From contig JAFQDF010000002.1 of assembly GCA_017416185.1 (NCBI GenBank), forward strand, positions 1-46,914: DNA of 46,914 bases, read 5' to 3'. The DNA comes from Clostridia bacterium. GTDB lineage: Bacteria; Bacillota; Clostridia; Oscillospirales; CAG-272. Positions 6,097-13,499 of the stretch are shown here, piece after piece. The position numbers were made by a program, and so were the translations under genes. The stretch's first letter is position 1. Every line of letters begins with the position of its first letter. The notes below the pieces were generated by a model. It saw only the letters and a list, made by a program, of their open reading frames with translations, made no database searches and was not told where the DNA came from.

Positions 6097-7278
6097 ATGG
6101 ACTTTAATTCTTCAAGGATGAAAAAACTTGCAAAATGGATAGTCGGTATAGTAGCGGTGTGTATACTCATTTTTTTGGGTGTGAAGCATATTGCTGTGAT
6201 AGCGCGCAGCGTTGCATGGATATTTGACCTCTTTGGTCCTTTGGTACTTGGCTTTGCGTTTGCTTTGATACTTAATGTACCTATGGGCTTCTTTGAACGT
6301 ATTCTATGGCCAAATGCAAAGAAAAAGGTTTGGGTGATTGTTCGCAGACCCTTAGCGTTTATTCTGTCTCTGATAATTATATTGGGAATTATTATCGGTA
6401 TTATATGCCTTGTATTACCCGAGCTTACCGAGGCTGTTAAAATAGCAGCAAAAGGTGTAATGGATATAGCCAGAGAAATATCCCATATGGACAAAACCTC
6501 AGAGATATACAAATTCTTTGATACTTTGATGCTGGAGATAGATTGGGGAAGCATAATTTCTTCTATTCAGGAATGGCTTACCGATACAGGCTCAGGTATT
6601 ATGAACTCGGCAGTGGGAACGGTTACGGCCTTGTTTGGCGGTATAATTGATTTCTTTATAGCTTTCATTTTTGCCGTATATATTTTGTTTTCCAAGAAAA
6701 CGCTTAAAGCACAGACCGCCCGATTGATAAGAGCATGGCTTCCCGATAAAGCAGGGGAATGGTTGATCCATGCTTCTATGGTTTCTTCGAGCGTTTTTAG
6801 AAGCTTTGTGTCCGGACAGACCATAGAAGCACTGATTTTGGGCACCTTATGTATGATAGGGATGTTTATTTTACGCATACCCTATGCCCCTATGGTTGGT
6901 GCACTTGTCGGCATTACAGCTTTGATTCCGGTGGTTGGTGCCTTTATCGGAGCTGCAGTGGGTGCATTTATGATACTTATGGTTGACCCTGTAAAAGCGT
7001 TGGTATTTATCATTTTCCTTATTGTACTCCAGCAAGTGGAAGGAAACCTGATATATCCTAAGGTAATGGGATCAAAGGTAAATCTTCCTGCAATGTGGAT
7101 TCTCGCCGCAGTTACAATTGCAGGAGGTATTGCAGGACCCGTCGGTATGCTTTTAGGTGTACCGATTGCTTCTACTGCTTACGTTTTGCTGCGTGAAGCT
7201 ACAGCTGAACAGGAAAAAAAGAAAAGAGCAGCTCAGCTGCTCGACGAAGAAAGTGAAGTAATCGATGTAGATGAATAA
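6097..7278 (+). CDS. AI-2E family transporter (PerM/YdiK-like permease)
   Basis: A 393-residue membrane protein with about eight predicted helices, an internal amphipathic loop region (about residues 95-160) and the family's conserved C-terminal block (YPKVMGSKVNLPAMW, then GPVGMLLGVPIAS). It ends in a short charged tail. Family members include TqsA and various permeases or antiporters, and the substrate of most is unknown. It starts with ATG 6097 after AAGGAG, 10 bp downstream of the P-type ATPase. It therefore probably shares the metal-responsive leader. Expression with a cation pump makes an ion or osmotic role as likely as autoinducer transport; this is inference. Confidence 0.88.
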   Translation: MDFNSSRMKKLAKWIVGIVAVCILIFLGVKHIAVIARSVAWIFDLFGPLVLGFAFALILNVPMGFFERILWPNAKKKVWVIVRRPLAFILSLIIILGIIIGIICLVLPELTEAVKIAAKGVMDIAREISHMDKTSEIYKFFDTLMLEIDWGSIISSIQEWLTDTGSGIMNSAVGTVTALFGGIIDFFIAFIFAVYILFSKKTLKAQTARLIRAWLPDKAGEWLIHASMVSSSVFRSFVSGQTIEALILGTLCMIGMFILRIPYAPMVGALVGITALIPVVGAFIGAAVGAFMILMVDPVKALVFIIFLIVLQQVEGNLIYPKVMGSKVNLPAMWILAAVTIAGGIAGPVGMLLGVPIASTAYVLLREATAEQEKKKRAAQLLDEESEVIDVDE

Positions 7279-7303
7279 AGAGCAGGCTTTATGCCTGCTC
7301 TTT
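7277..7303. terminator. Bidirectional terminator between convergent genes
   Basis: AAAGAGCAGGC (7277-7287) and GCCTGCTCTTT (7293-7303) form an 11-bp stem. It starts at the last base of the stop codon of the AI-2E gene and contains the stop of the opposite-strand MarR-HAD gene. Confidence 0.8.
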
Positions 7304-8455
7304 GATATATTCGATCAAATCATTGAAATTGCCGTGAGGGTATTTTGATATGTCTTTGTTGCTCTTGTTGATCAGATTGTCAGTCAATAAGAATACATTC
7401 ATGCCGAGCTTACGTGCCGCCATATCTTCATCCACGTCATTACCTACCAATATGCATTCGTAAGGCTTGAGTCCCATACGCTCGTATATGCTTCTGAAAT
7501 AATTAGGACTGGGTTTGGTAAAATAACTGTCCTCATAAGAGGTAAAGAATTCAAAATCCTTTTCGTTAAATCCGGCCCATTTGATACGTGTTTTTGTGGC
7601 CAAACGAGGGAAAAGAGGATTTGTGGCAATGGAGACACGAAGTCCTCTCGATTTTATATATTCAACAGCTTTTTTTGCATCGGGATTGGGAGTTGTTATA
7701 CCGGAAATCTCTTCAAACTCGTTTTCGTAGTAAGAATCCAATAACTTGATTTCTTTTTCCGCAGCATCCGGATAGTGCATTCTGAAGATATCCCAAAATA
7801 TTTTTTCGTTTGTGTTACTACCGTCATTTCTGTACATAGCACGAGTTCCGTGCCATATTGTATTTACTAACTCTTCTCTTTTGTAACCTAACGGTGCAAG
7901 CTTATCGCAAAGACCGCTGAAATATACCTTCATAAAACGATCCTGATCCATAGGAAGAAGAGTACCGTCAAGATCAAAAAGAATAGCCTTAATCTTGATG
8001 TGGTTTTTTGATACACCGTGTTCGCTCATAAATCTAAGGTTTGATGCAATCGTTTCAAGCGTTCTGTAGAATAGAGCACGCTCGGCAGGTGTGGAGCCTG
8101 TACCGGCCATTTCCACAGCAATATTGCCTTTTTCAAGTACATACTCAGCTGTTTTAATACCTTTTTCGGTAAGCGAAATAGTAGCACGGTATGAATTATT
8201 ATTTGGTGATGACTTACTTACCATACCTTTTTCTGTCATTGCAGATATAGCACGGGAAACGTCTGCTTTATCTCGACAACAAATCTCAGCTAATTTAGCG
8301 GCAGTGATACCTTCGGGGTTACGATACATCGCGGACAGATAAACTGCATAGGTGCCTTTGAGGTCAAAGTTTGCCATTTCGTCCGAGGTTATTTTATGCC
8401 AATGTCGTGAAACTTCAAAAATCAATGCTGAAAACTTATCAAAACCGTTCACCAA
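7289..8455 (-). CDS. MarR-type DNA-binding domain fused to a HAD-superfamily hydrolase
   Basis: One 388-residue frame encodes two domains. Residues 1-145 form a MarR-like winged helix: recognition region around ITAAKLAEICCRDKADVSRA, wing NNNSYRATISLTEKG, then a dimerisation helix. Residues 155-388 form a HAD phosphatase with all four motifs: FDLDGTLLP (nucleophile Asp161, acid Asp163), a Thr in SIATNP, a Lys in TKPSPNYF, and GNDVDEDM. The joint (around 145-155) shows no stop or start, so this is a genuine fusion in this sequence. MarR proteins bind DNA as dimers and often sense small ligands. HAD enzymes here would dephosphorylate a small metabolite. A natural hypothesis is a regulator that senses or consumes a phosphorylated compound. 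The start is TTG 8455 after GGAG; GTG 8452 is also possible. Confidence 0.88.
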   Translation of the reverse strand: MVNGFDKFSALIFEVSRHWHKITSDEMANFDLKGTYAVYLSAMYRNPEGITAAKLAEICCRDKADVSRAISAMTEKGMVSKSSPNNNSYRATISLTEKGIKTAEYVLEKGNIAVEMAGTGSTPAERALFYRTLETIASNLRFMSEHGVSKNHIKIKAILFDLDGTLLPMDQDRFMKVYFSGLCDKLAPLGYKREELVNTIWHGTRAMYRNDGSNTNEKIFWDIFRMHYPDAAEKEIKLLDSYYENEFEEISGITTPNPDAKKAVEYIKSRGLRVSIATNPLFPRLATKTRIKWAGFNEKDFEFFTSYEDSYFTKPSPNYFRSIYERMGLKPYECILVGNDVDEDMAARKLGMNVFLLTDNLINKSNKDISKYPHGNFNDLIEYIKEQA

Positions 8456-8546
8456 TTAATCTCCTTTAAAGTACAATGGACAAATTTTACCAAAGATATA
8501 TTAATATGTATTGCTAAAGATGTTAATAAAATGTGTTTTTTTCATA

Positions 8547-8575
8547 TTGACATTATCGGATTTAGGTGATATAAT
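8547..8575 (+). promoter_or_regulatory. Consensus promoter of the T-box-ilvA-ridA transcript
   Basis: TTGACA (8547-8552), 17-bp spacer ending in TGA, TATAAT (8570-8575). It lies about 20 bp before the T-box leader. Confidence 0.85.
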
Positions 8576-8596
8576 CATAATAGTTTTTTTAAAAGC

Positions 8597-8863
8597 AATG
8601 ACGAAGACGCAAGGGAAGCAGCGTATCCAGAGAGTCGGCGGCAGGTGAAAGCCGATATACAAGCCTCCTATTGCCATCACTTCCGAGCTGAGGGCGTGAA
8701 AAAAGAGGGCAGGAGAGGTCTGCCTATAAGTAATTCCTTCCGTGAAGCTGCGTTAAGGCAAAGGAGTTGACAGACTCCGAAGCGGCGATATTTATCGCAA
8801 TTTGAGTGGTACCGCGAGTGTAATACACCCGTCTCAAAGCAAACTTGCTTTGGGGCGTTTTTT
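8597..8863 (+). promoter_or_regulatory. T-box riboswitch, probably isoleucine-specific, before threonine dehydratase
   Basis: The leader shows the T-box landmarks: an AGAGAGTCGG element in stem I (about 8630), the T-box GAGTGGTACCGCGAG (8804-8818) that pairs with the acceptor end of uncharged tRNA, and a terminator. In the terminator CGTCTCAAAGCA (8830-8841) pairs with TGCTTTGGGGCG (8846-8857), followed by TTTTTT (8858-8863). The specifier is read as ATC (8676-8678) in the 3' side of stem I (CCATCACTTCC), which would match tRNA-Ile. This fits control of the first step of isoleucine synthesis by isoleucine starvation. The specifier position is inferred by eye. Confidence 0.88.
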
Positions 8864-8893
8864 AGTTCTAAAGCGGAAAATTGAGGTATAGAA

Positions 8894-10096
8894 ATGTTAA
8901 CACTTGATAAGATCTTTAACGCGCAGACCGTTCTGCGCAAAATCATCAGACCTACTAACTGTGTCCGTGCATATGGTATAGCAGAGGACTGCCGACTTTT
9001 TCTTAAGCCCGAAAATCTACAGATTACAGGCTCCTTTAAGGTAAGAGGTGCGGGCTACAAGATCGCAATGCTCTCAGAGGAAGAAAAAGCAAAGGGCGTT
9101 ATTGCCTGCTCAGCGGGTAATCACGCGCAGGGCGTTGCACTTGCCGCATCAAAGAACGGTATAAAATCCCTTATCTGTCTGCCCGATACTGCTCCAATCT
9201 CAAAGGTGGAGGCGACCAAGGGCTACGGTGCTGACGTATGCCTTGTCCCCGGATGCTATGATGACGCATATCAGAAGGCACTTGAGCTTCGTGACAGCGA
9301 GGGCTACACCTTCGTTCATCCTTTCGATGATGAGAACGTCATCGCGGGACAGGGAACAGTTGCTCTTGAAATTTTAAACGACCTTGACAATATAGATGCC
9401 ATCATCGTTCCTATAGGAGGCGGCGGACTTATTTCCGGTATTGCTTACACCGTCAAGCAGATAAGACCCTCCATCAAGGTTTACGGTGTTCAGGCTGCGG
9501 GCGCTCCCAGTATGTATAACTCAGTACGTGACGGGAAGATAGAGACTCTTGATTCGGTTTCTACGGTGGCTGACGGTATCGCAGTAAAGCAGCCGGGTGA
9601 AAATACCTTTAAGCTTATAAGCGAATACGTTGACGATATCGCTCTTGTTACTGACGATGAGGTTTGTTCCGCTATCCTTGCTCTTATTGAAAAGCAGAAG
9701 ATGGTAGCTGAGGGAGCAGGCGCAGTAGCAGTTGCGGCGGCTATGCATAACAAGTTCCCCATTAAGGGTAAGAAGGTAGTCAGTCTGGTTTCGGGCGGTA
9801 ATATAGACGTAACAAGCCTTTCCAGAGTTATCGACCGCGGTCTTATGAAGTCGGGTAGATCGAGCCGTCTTACCATCGAGCTTCTTGACAAGCCCGGTCA
9901 GCTTGTGGCAGTATCACAGCTTATCGCAGAGTGCGGCGGTAACGTAACGGGTGTTCATCACGAAAGAGCAGGGGATACAACGAGCATTAACGGCTGTTAT
10001 CTGCGTATTGAGATGGAGACCAGAGATTACGATCACGTTCAGCTTATTACCAATACACTTAAGAAGAACGGTTTCAGGATCATAGAAAACCATTGA
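8894..10096 (+). CDS. ilvA: Threonine ammonia-lyase (threonine dehydratase) with C-terminal ACT domain
   Basis: A 400-residue PLP enzyme that deaminates threonine to 2-oxobutyrate, the entry step to isoleucine. The PLP lysine is Lys49 in TGSFKVRGAG. SAGNHAQGVA is the substrate loop and GGGGLISGIA is the phosphate-binding glycine loop. Residues about 325-400 form an ACT-type regulatory domain (SRLTIELLDKPGQLVAVSQ). The length matches the short, TdcB-like/IlvA form with a single ACT domain. It starts with ATG 8894 after TGAGG, 31 bp past the T-box terminator, and is followed by ridA in the same direction. Control by isoleucyl-tRNA charging is predicted from the leader. Confidence 0.93.
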   Translation: MLTLDKIFNAQTVLRKIIRPTNCVRAYGIAEDCRLFLKPENLQITGSFKVRGAGYKIAMLSEEEKAKGVIACSAGNHAQGVALAASKNGIKSLICLPDTAPISKVEATKGYGADVCLVPGCYDDAYQKALELRDSEGYTFVHPFDDENVIAGQGTVALEILNDLDNIDAIIVPIGGGGLISGIAYTVKQIRPSIKVYGVQAAGAPSMYNSVRDGKIETLDSVSTVADGIAVKQPGENTFKLISEYVDDIALVTDDEVCSAILALIEKQKMVAEGAGAVAVAAAMHNKFPIKGKKVVSLVSGGNIDVTSLSRVIDRGLMKSGRSSRLTIELLDKPGQLVAVSQLIAECGGNVTGVHHERAGDTTSINGCYLRIEMETRDYDHVQLITNTLKKNGFRIIENH

Positions 10097-10097
10097 T

Positions 10098-10130
10098 AAA
10101 TGTATAATGTAAAATGTATAATGTATAATT
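10098..10130. repeat. Short A/T-rich direct repeats (TGTATAATG-type) between ilvA and ridA
   Basis: Three near-copies of AATGTATAATGTA-like 8-12-mers follow one another in the 48-bp gap, each containing a TATAAT-like hexamer. They may be slippage-generated simple repeats or act as an internal promoter for ridA; there is no -35 that decides the matter. Confidence 0.45.
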
Positions 10131-10144
10131 AAGGAGAGATTAAA

Positions 10145-10519
10145 ATGAGCAAAATAGTATATACAAAGTCCGCTCCCGACGCGATCGGTCCCTATTCACA
10201 GGCAATGGTCGTAGGTAACCTTGTATTTACCTCTGGCCAGATCGCTATAGATCCCGCAGACGGACAGATCAAAGCTGAAACGATCACCGAACAGACCGAG
10301 CAGGTTTGTAAAAACCTCTGTGCTGTTCTTGAAGCAGCGGGAACAAGCATCGAAAAGGCGGTCAAGACCACTTGTTTCCTCGCTGATATGGCAGACTTCG
10401 GTGCATTCAACGAGGTATACGGAAAATACTTTACAGGCAAGCCTGCAAGAAGCTGTGTAGCCGCAAAGCAGTTACCCAGAAACGTGCTTGTTGAGGTTGA
10501 GGTCATAGCGGAAATCTAA
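10145..10519 (+). CDS. ridA: RidA family reactive intermediate/imine deaminase
   Basis: A 124-residue protein, the standard RidA/YjgF length, with the signature SAPDAIGPYSQAMVVGNLVF at the N-terminus and the conserved C-terminal segment ARSCVAAKQLPRNVLVEVEV. The Arg of the PAR/KPAR segment near residue 100 is the expected substrate-carboxylate ligand. RidA trimers hydrolyse the enamine/imine released by threonine dehydratase, preventing damage to other PLP enzymes. Its place 48 bp behind ilvA fits that job exactly. Ribosome site AAGGAG; a terminator hairpin follows. Confidence 0.95.
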   Translation: MSKIVYTKSAPDAIGPYSQAMVVGNLVFTSGQIAIDPADGQIKAETITEQTEQVCKNLCAVLEAAGTSIEKAVKTTCFLADMADFGAFNEVYGKYFTGKPARSCVAAKQLPRNVLVEVEVIAEI

Positions 10520-10523
10520 TAAA

Positions 10524-10550
10524 TTAAGGGTAGCGTTTGCTACCCTTTAA
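10524..10550. terminator. Bidirectional terminator between ridA and manA
   Basis: TTAAGGGTAGC (10524-10534) and GCTACCCTTTAA (10539-10550) form an 11-bp stem with a GTTT loop. It contains the manA stop codon on the other strand. Confidence 0.75.
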
Positions 10551-11428
10551 TATTTACAGGTTGAAATGATTACCGAAATACCTTTTTCACTTGTGATGCT
10601 ATATTCATTTATTTCCCGGGGAATATAATAACTGTCGCCCTTAACGATAGGCTCACCGTCGATGTCGCCTTCCCCCGAAAGACAGAGGATATGATGGAAG
10701 CCTTCCTTCTTAAAGCTCTTTTTGCCTTCAAGATCATATTTATCAACACAGAAAAATTCACAGTTCGCAAGATTGTTTTCCGATGTTTTACCAAGGGAAT
10801 ATCTGTGCTTTTCTATGTATTCCTCGGTGATATCGGCCATAGTTTCAAGAGACTCTTCAACGTGGAGCTGACGGAGACTGCCGTCTGCCTGAGGCCGCAT
10901 ATAGTCGTACAGACGGTAGGTGATATCGCTGTTTTCCTGTATCTCGGCGATAACTATACCCTTACATATAGCGTGGGTAAGTCCGCTGGGAATAAAATAT
11001 ACCTCGCCCGCCTTCACGTTTATGTAGTTGAGATGCTCTTCAAGAGTTCCGCCTTCTATTGCGGCTCTTATTTTTTCTTTGTCGAATTTTTCATTTAAAC
11101 CGTAGACAAGCTGTGCATCCTCGGTTGCCTCAACGATATACCACATTTCGGTCTTTTCGGGATGGACCTGAACCGACAGACTGTCGTTGGCATCAAGGAA
11201 CTTCACAAGTAAGGGAAAATTTTCTTCATTTCCCAGATATTCCTTTAAGGTCATACCCGCATATTCACCGTTTGAAATAACACTGTTTTCCTTTTCGCGT
11301 ACAGACAGCTCCCAGGTTTCACCAAGATCATCTGAATCAAAGTCTTTTCCGTAGTTGTTTTTGAGGGTCGTTCCACCCCAGACAACGCCTTTTTTATATG
11401 CATTTAATTTTAAAGGATATGCTTTCAT
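10547..11428 (-). CDS. manA: Mannose-6-phosphate isomerase, class I, short Firmicute form
   Basis: A 293-residue cupin enzyme interconverting mannose 6-phosphate and fructose 6-phosphate. Visible family blocks are WGGTTLKNNYGK near the start, LLVKFLDANDSLSVQVHP with the zinc-binding Gln and His, KTEMWYIVEA (zinc Glu), GEVYFIPSGLTHAI (the third zinc ligand His), and EIQENSDITYRLYDYMR with the catalytic Arg. The roughly 300-residue length is typical of Gram-positive type I enzymes. It stands alone between a convergent ilvA-ridA operon and a divergent small gene. The start ATG at 11428 follows AGAAAGAAGA, a weak ribosome site. Confidence 0.92.
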   Translation of the reverse strand: MKAYPLKLNAYKKGVVWGGTTLKNNYGKDFDSDDLGETWELSVREKENSVISNGEYAGMTLKEYLGNEENFPLLVKFLDANDSLSVQVHPEKTEMWYIVEATEDAQLVYGLNEKFDKEKIRAAIEGGTLEEHLNYINVKAGEVYFIPSGLTHAICKGIVIAEIQENSDITYRLYDYMRPQADGSLRQLHVEESLETMADITEEYIEKHRYSLGKTSENNLANCEFFCVDKYDLEGKKSFKKEGFHHILCLSGEGDIDGEPIVKGDSYYIPREINEYSITSEKGISVIISTCKY

Positions 11429-11509
11429 AAATTTTCTTCTTTCTCTTTTAGGATAAAATCATTATAACAGAAAATAATATAAATGTAAACCTTGAAAGGA
11501 GAAAAAACA

Positions 11510-11638
11510 ATGGCAAAGAAGAATAATAAGACAAACAATATGACCGACAATACCAATAATACAAACAATCAGACAAACAATTCTCAGAACAAGACAGACA
11601 ACAAGGCTGATAACAAGTCTGGCAATAACTGCAAATAA
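11510..11638 (+). CDS. Asn-rich 42-residue microprotein
   Basis: An ATG at 11510 sits 9 bp after AAAGGAG and opens a 42-codon frame ending TAA at 11636-11638. It is followed immediately by a strong terminator, so it has all marks of an independent short gene. The product starts MAKKNNKTNNMTDN and is made almost entirely of N, K, T, D, Q and S, with a single Cys near the end. It has no hydrophobic segment and should be disordered and soluble. Such composition resembles small spore- or coat-associated proteins of Clostridia, but I do not recognise a family. The next gene downstream begins a SpoIID/peptidoglycan-binding cluster, which makes a spore or cell-wall setting plausible. Confidence 0.65.
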   Translation: MAKKNNKTNNMTDNTNNTNNQTNNSQNKTDNKADNKSGNNCK

Positions 11639-11665
11639 ATAAAAGGGGTAGCACCCCTTTTATTT
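11637..11665 (+). terminator. Intrinsic terminator of the Asn-rich microprotein gene
   Basis: AAATAAAAGGGGT (11637-11649) and ACCCCTTTTATTT (11653-11665) pair over 13 bp around AGC, ending in T-rich sequence. Confidence 0.85.
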
Positions 11666-11699
11666 ATTTGCATATACTGATTATTAAAGGAGTGATGAT

Positions 11700-12092
11700 A
11701 TGCCAAATACAGACACAGGCTATCTTGTGGTGGCGGTGAGCACCGCAAGAGGCAACTTTCCTATAGAGGGGGCGATCGTTCGTGTGTATTCTACAGAAAA
11801 CGACGATATCAGATTATTGTATACTCTTACCACTGATTCATCGGGGCGAACCGAAAAAATAGAGCTTCCTGCACCACCGTTATCAGCATCTCAGATCCCT
11901 GATACAGGAGTAATTCCCTACGCAGAATACAACATAGATACAGATTATGAAGGTTACTATACTACTCAGAACATAAACGCCCCGGTGTATTCTGGTATAA
12001 CCTCAATACAGAATGTTGCGCTTATACCAAAGACGGATATACGTCCAAATGAAGATACCCGCTTCAATGAGAGCGGCGGTCCCGATCTATAG
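11700..12092 (+). CDS. Uncharacterised protein with a carboxypeptidase-regulatory-like beta-sandwich
   Basis: A 130-residue protein without signal peptide. Residues 5-65 (GYLVVAVSTARGNFPIEGAIVRVYSTENDD, then TLTTDSSGRTEKIELPAPP) read like a carboxypeptidase-D regulatory or Cna-B-like fold: a variable-fragment strand, the Gly-rich turn and the T-D-x-x-G-x-T/K-x-x-L strand. The rest includes DTDYEGYYTTQNINAPVYSGIT and IQNVALIP, typical closing strands of such domains. It starts with ATG 11700 after AAAGGAG. Its stop is 8 bp before the SpoIID/PG-binding protein gene, so the two are probably made together. It may be a structural partner of those wall-binding proteins. No enzymatic motif is seen. 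Confidence 0.7.
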   Translation: MPNTDTGYLVVAVSTARGNFPIEGAIVRVYSTENDDIRLLYTLTTDSSGRTEKIELPAPPLSASQIPDTGVIPYAEYNIDTDYEGYYTTQNINAPVYSGITSIQNVALIPKTDIRPNEDTRFNESGGPDL

Positions 12093-12100
12093 GAGGAAAT

Positions 12101-13495
12101 ATGCCTGAATTACCGTTTATACCCGAAACCATAACAGTTCATCTCGGACCGCCGAACGTTGCGGCAGAGAACGTGACCGTATCCTTTCCCGATTACATAA
12201 AGAACGTAGCCTCAAGTGAGATATATCCCACTTGGAACGAATCGGCCATCCGTGCCAATATATTAGCCCAGATATCCTATGCACTTAACCGTGTGTATAC
12301 CGAATATTATCGCAGTCAGAACTATGATTTTGATATAACAAATTCAACGTCTGTCGATCAGTCTTTTGCGAAGGGCAGGGATATATTTGAAAACATATCC
12401 CGCATAGTGGATGATATATTTAACGTATATATCCGCCGTCGCGGTAATATAGAACCGCTGTTTGCTCAATATTGCAACGGAACGACAACTACCTGTGACG
12501 GACTATCACAATGGGGCAGCCAGGGTCTGGCTGAGGAGGGGCTTGATTCGGTTGAGATACTTCGCCGTTATTACGGTGACGATATCGAGCTTGTTACCAA
12601 TACTCCTGTAGAGGGTATTGAAATAAGTGTTCCTACAAGAGCACTCCGCCGAGGTTCATCCGGAAATGATGTGCTCCGTGTACAGACTCGCCTTAACCGT
12701 ATTTCAACAAATTATCCGGCTATTCCTAAAATAGCAAACGTAAACGGCTTTTTCGGCAAGACTACCGAGGATGCAGTCAAGCGTTTTCAGGAGATATTCA
12801 ACCTTACTCCCGACGGTATAGTTGGAAAAGCGACCTGGTACAAAATACAGTTTTTATATAACGGCATAAAGCGTCTTAACCAGCTTGATTCCGAAGGGCT
12901 GAATTTAAGCGAGGTCTCAAGACAGTTTCCGGGGGTACTTCGGGAAGGAGACAGTGGCGATTTTGTACGTGTAGTTCAATTATTTTTAGCCTTTGTTTCT
13001 CAATATGAAGAAAGCGTTCCACCCCTTTCTGTATCAGGGTACTTCGGACCTGAGACGGTGGCGGCAGTACGGGGATTTCAGCAGACCTATGGACTTACAC
13101 CGGACGGGATATTAGGTGAACAGACCTATTCACAGCTTTACGATGTTTATGAAAGAATAGTTAATTCGATTCCACCTGAGCAGTTTACCGATACAGCTAT
13201 ACCGTATCCGGGAACAGAGCTTCAGCTTGGTGACGAGGGGGAGAATGTAGCGATACTGCAGGAATATCTGGGATATATTTCATCTGTGTATAGCGAAATA
13301 CCCCCGCCACCTGTAACGGGCATATTTGATATCCCTACAGAGGAGGCGGTGATCGCCTTCCAGAATCTTTTTGACATAACGCCCAGCGGCATAGTTGGCA
13401 TTCTTACCTGGAGTGCCATAGTTGATATCTATACCGAATTGAGATTGGGAAATATGGTTGCTCCGACACAGTTTCCCGGATATACGGTGGGGTGA
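12101..13495 (+). CDS. SpoIID-like domain protein with three peptidoglycan-binding (PG_binding_1) domains
   Basis: 464 residues. The N-terminal 165 residues resemble SpoIID/LytB amidase-enhancer lytic transglycosylases: FPDYIKNVASSEIYPTW, where Glu corresponds to the SpoIID catalytic glutamate; then AIRANILAQISYALNRV; and TTTCDGLSQWGSQGLAEEGLDSVEILRRYYG, matching the SQWGAxGMA...G...ILxxYY signature. Three PG_binding_1 repeats follow (about 188-250, 285-350 and 375-440), each with a GxxGxxV...Q start, a GxFG/D...T turn and an FQ...(L/I)TPDGIVGxxTW end. No signal peptide is visible (starts MPELPFIPETITV), which is odd for a wall enzyme and recalls proteins made inside the mother cell or forespore. 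A wall-remodelling role in sporulation is a reasonable inference. Confidence 0.75.
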   Translation: MPELPFIPETITVHLGPPNVAAENVTVSFPDYIKNVASSEIYPTWNESAIRANILAQISYALNRVYTEYYRSQNYDFDITNSTSVDQSFAKGRDIFENISRIVDDIFNVYIRRRGNIEPLFAQYCNGTTTTCDGLSQWGSQGLAEEGLDSVEILRRYYGDDIELVTNTPVEGIEISVPTRALRRGSSGNDVLRVQTRLNRISTNYPAIPKIANVNGFFGKTTEDAVKRFQEIFNLTPDGIVGKATWYKIQFLYNGIKRLNQLDSEGLNLSEVSRQFPGVLREGDSGDFVRVVQLFLAFVSQYEESVPPLSVSGYFGPETVAAVRGFQQTYGLTPDGILGEQTYSQLYDVYERIVNSIPPEQFTDTAIPYPGTELQLGDEGENVAILQEYLGYISSVYSEIPPPPVTGIFDIPTEEAVIAFQNLFDITPSGIVGILTWSAIVDIYTELRLGNMVAPTQFPGYTVG

Positions 13496-13499
13496 GGAT

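Noticed and set aside
10691..11098. 135-codon plus-strand frame inside manA
   Set aside because: Shadow of the mannose-6-phosphate isomerase gene, whose zinc-site motifs are clear on the other strand.
11665..11700. Sporulation sigma-factor promoter before the SpoIID cluster
   Set aside because: CATATACT resembles a SigE -10, but no matching -35 is present and the leader would be only about 18 nt; not strong enough to list.
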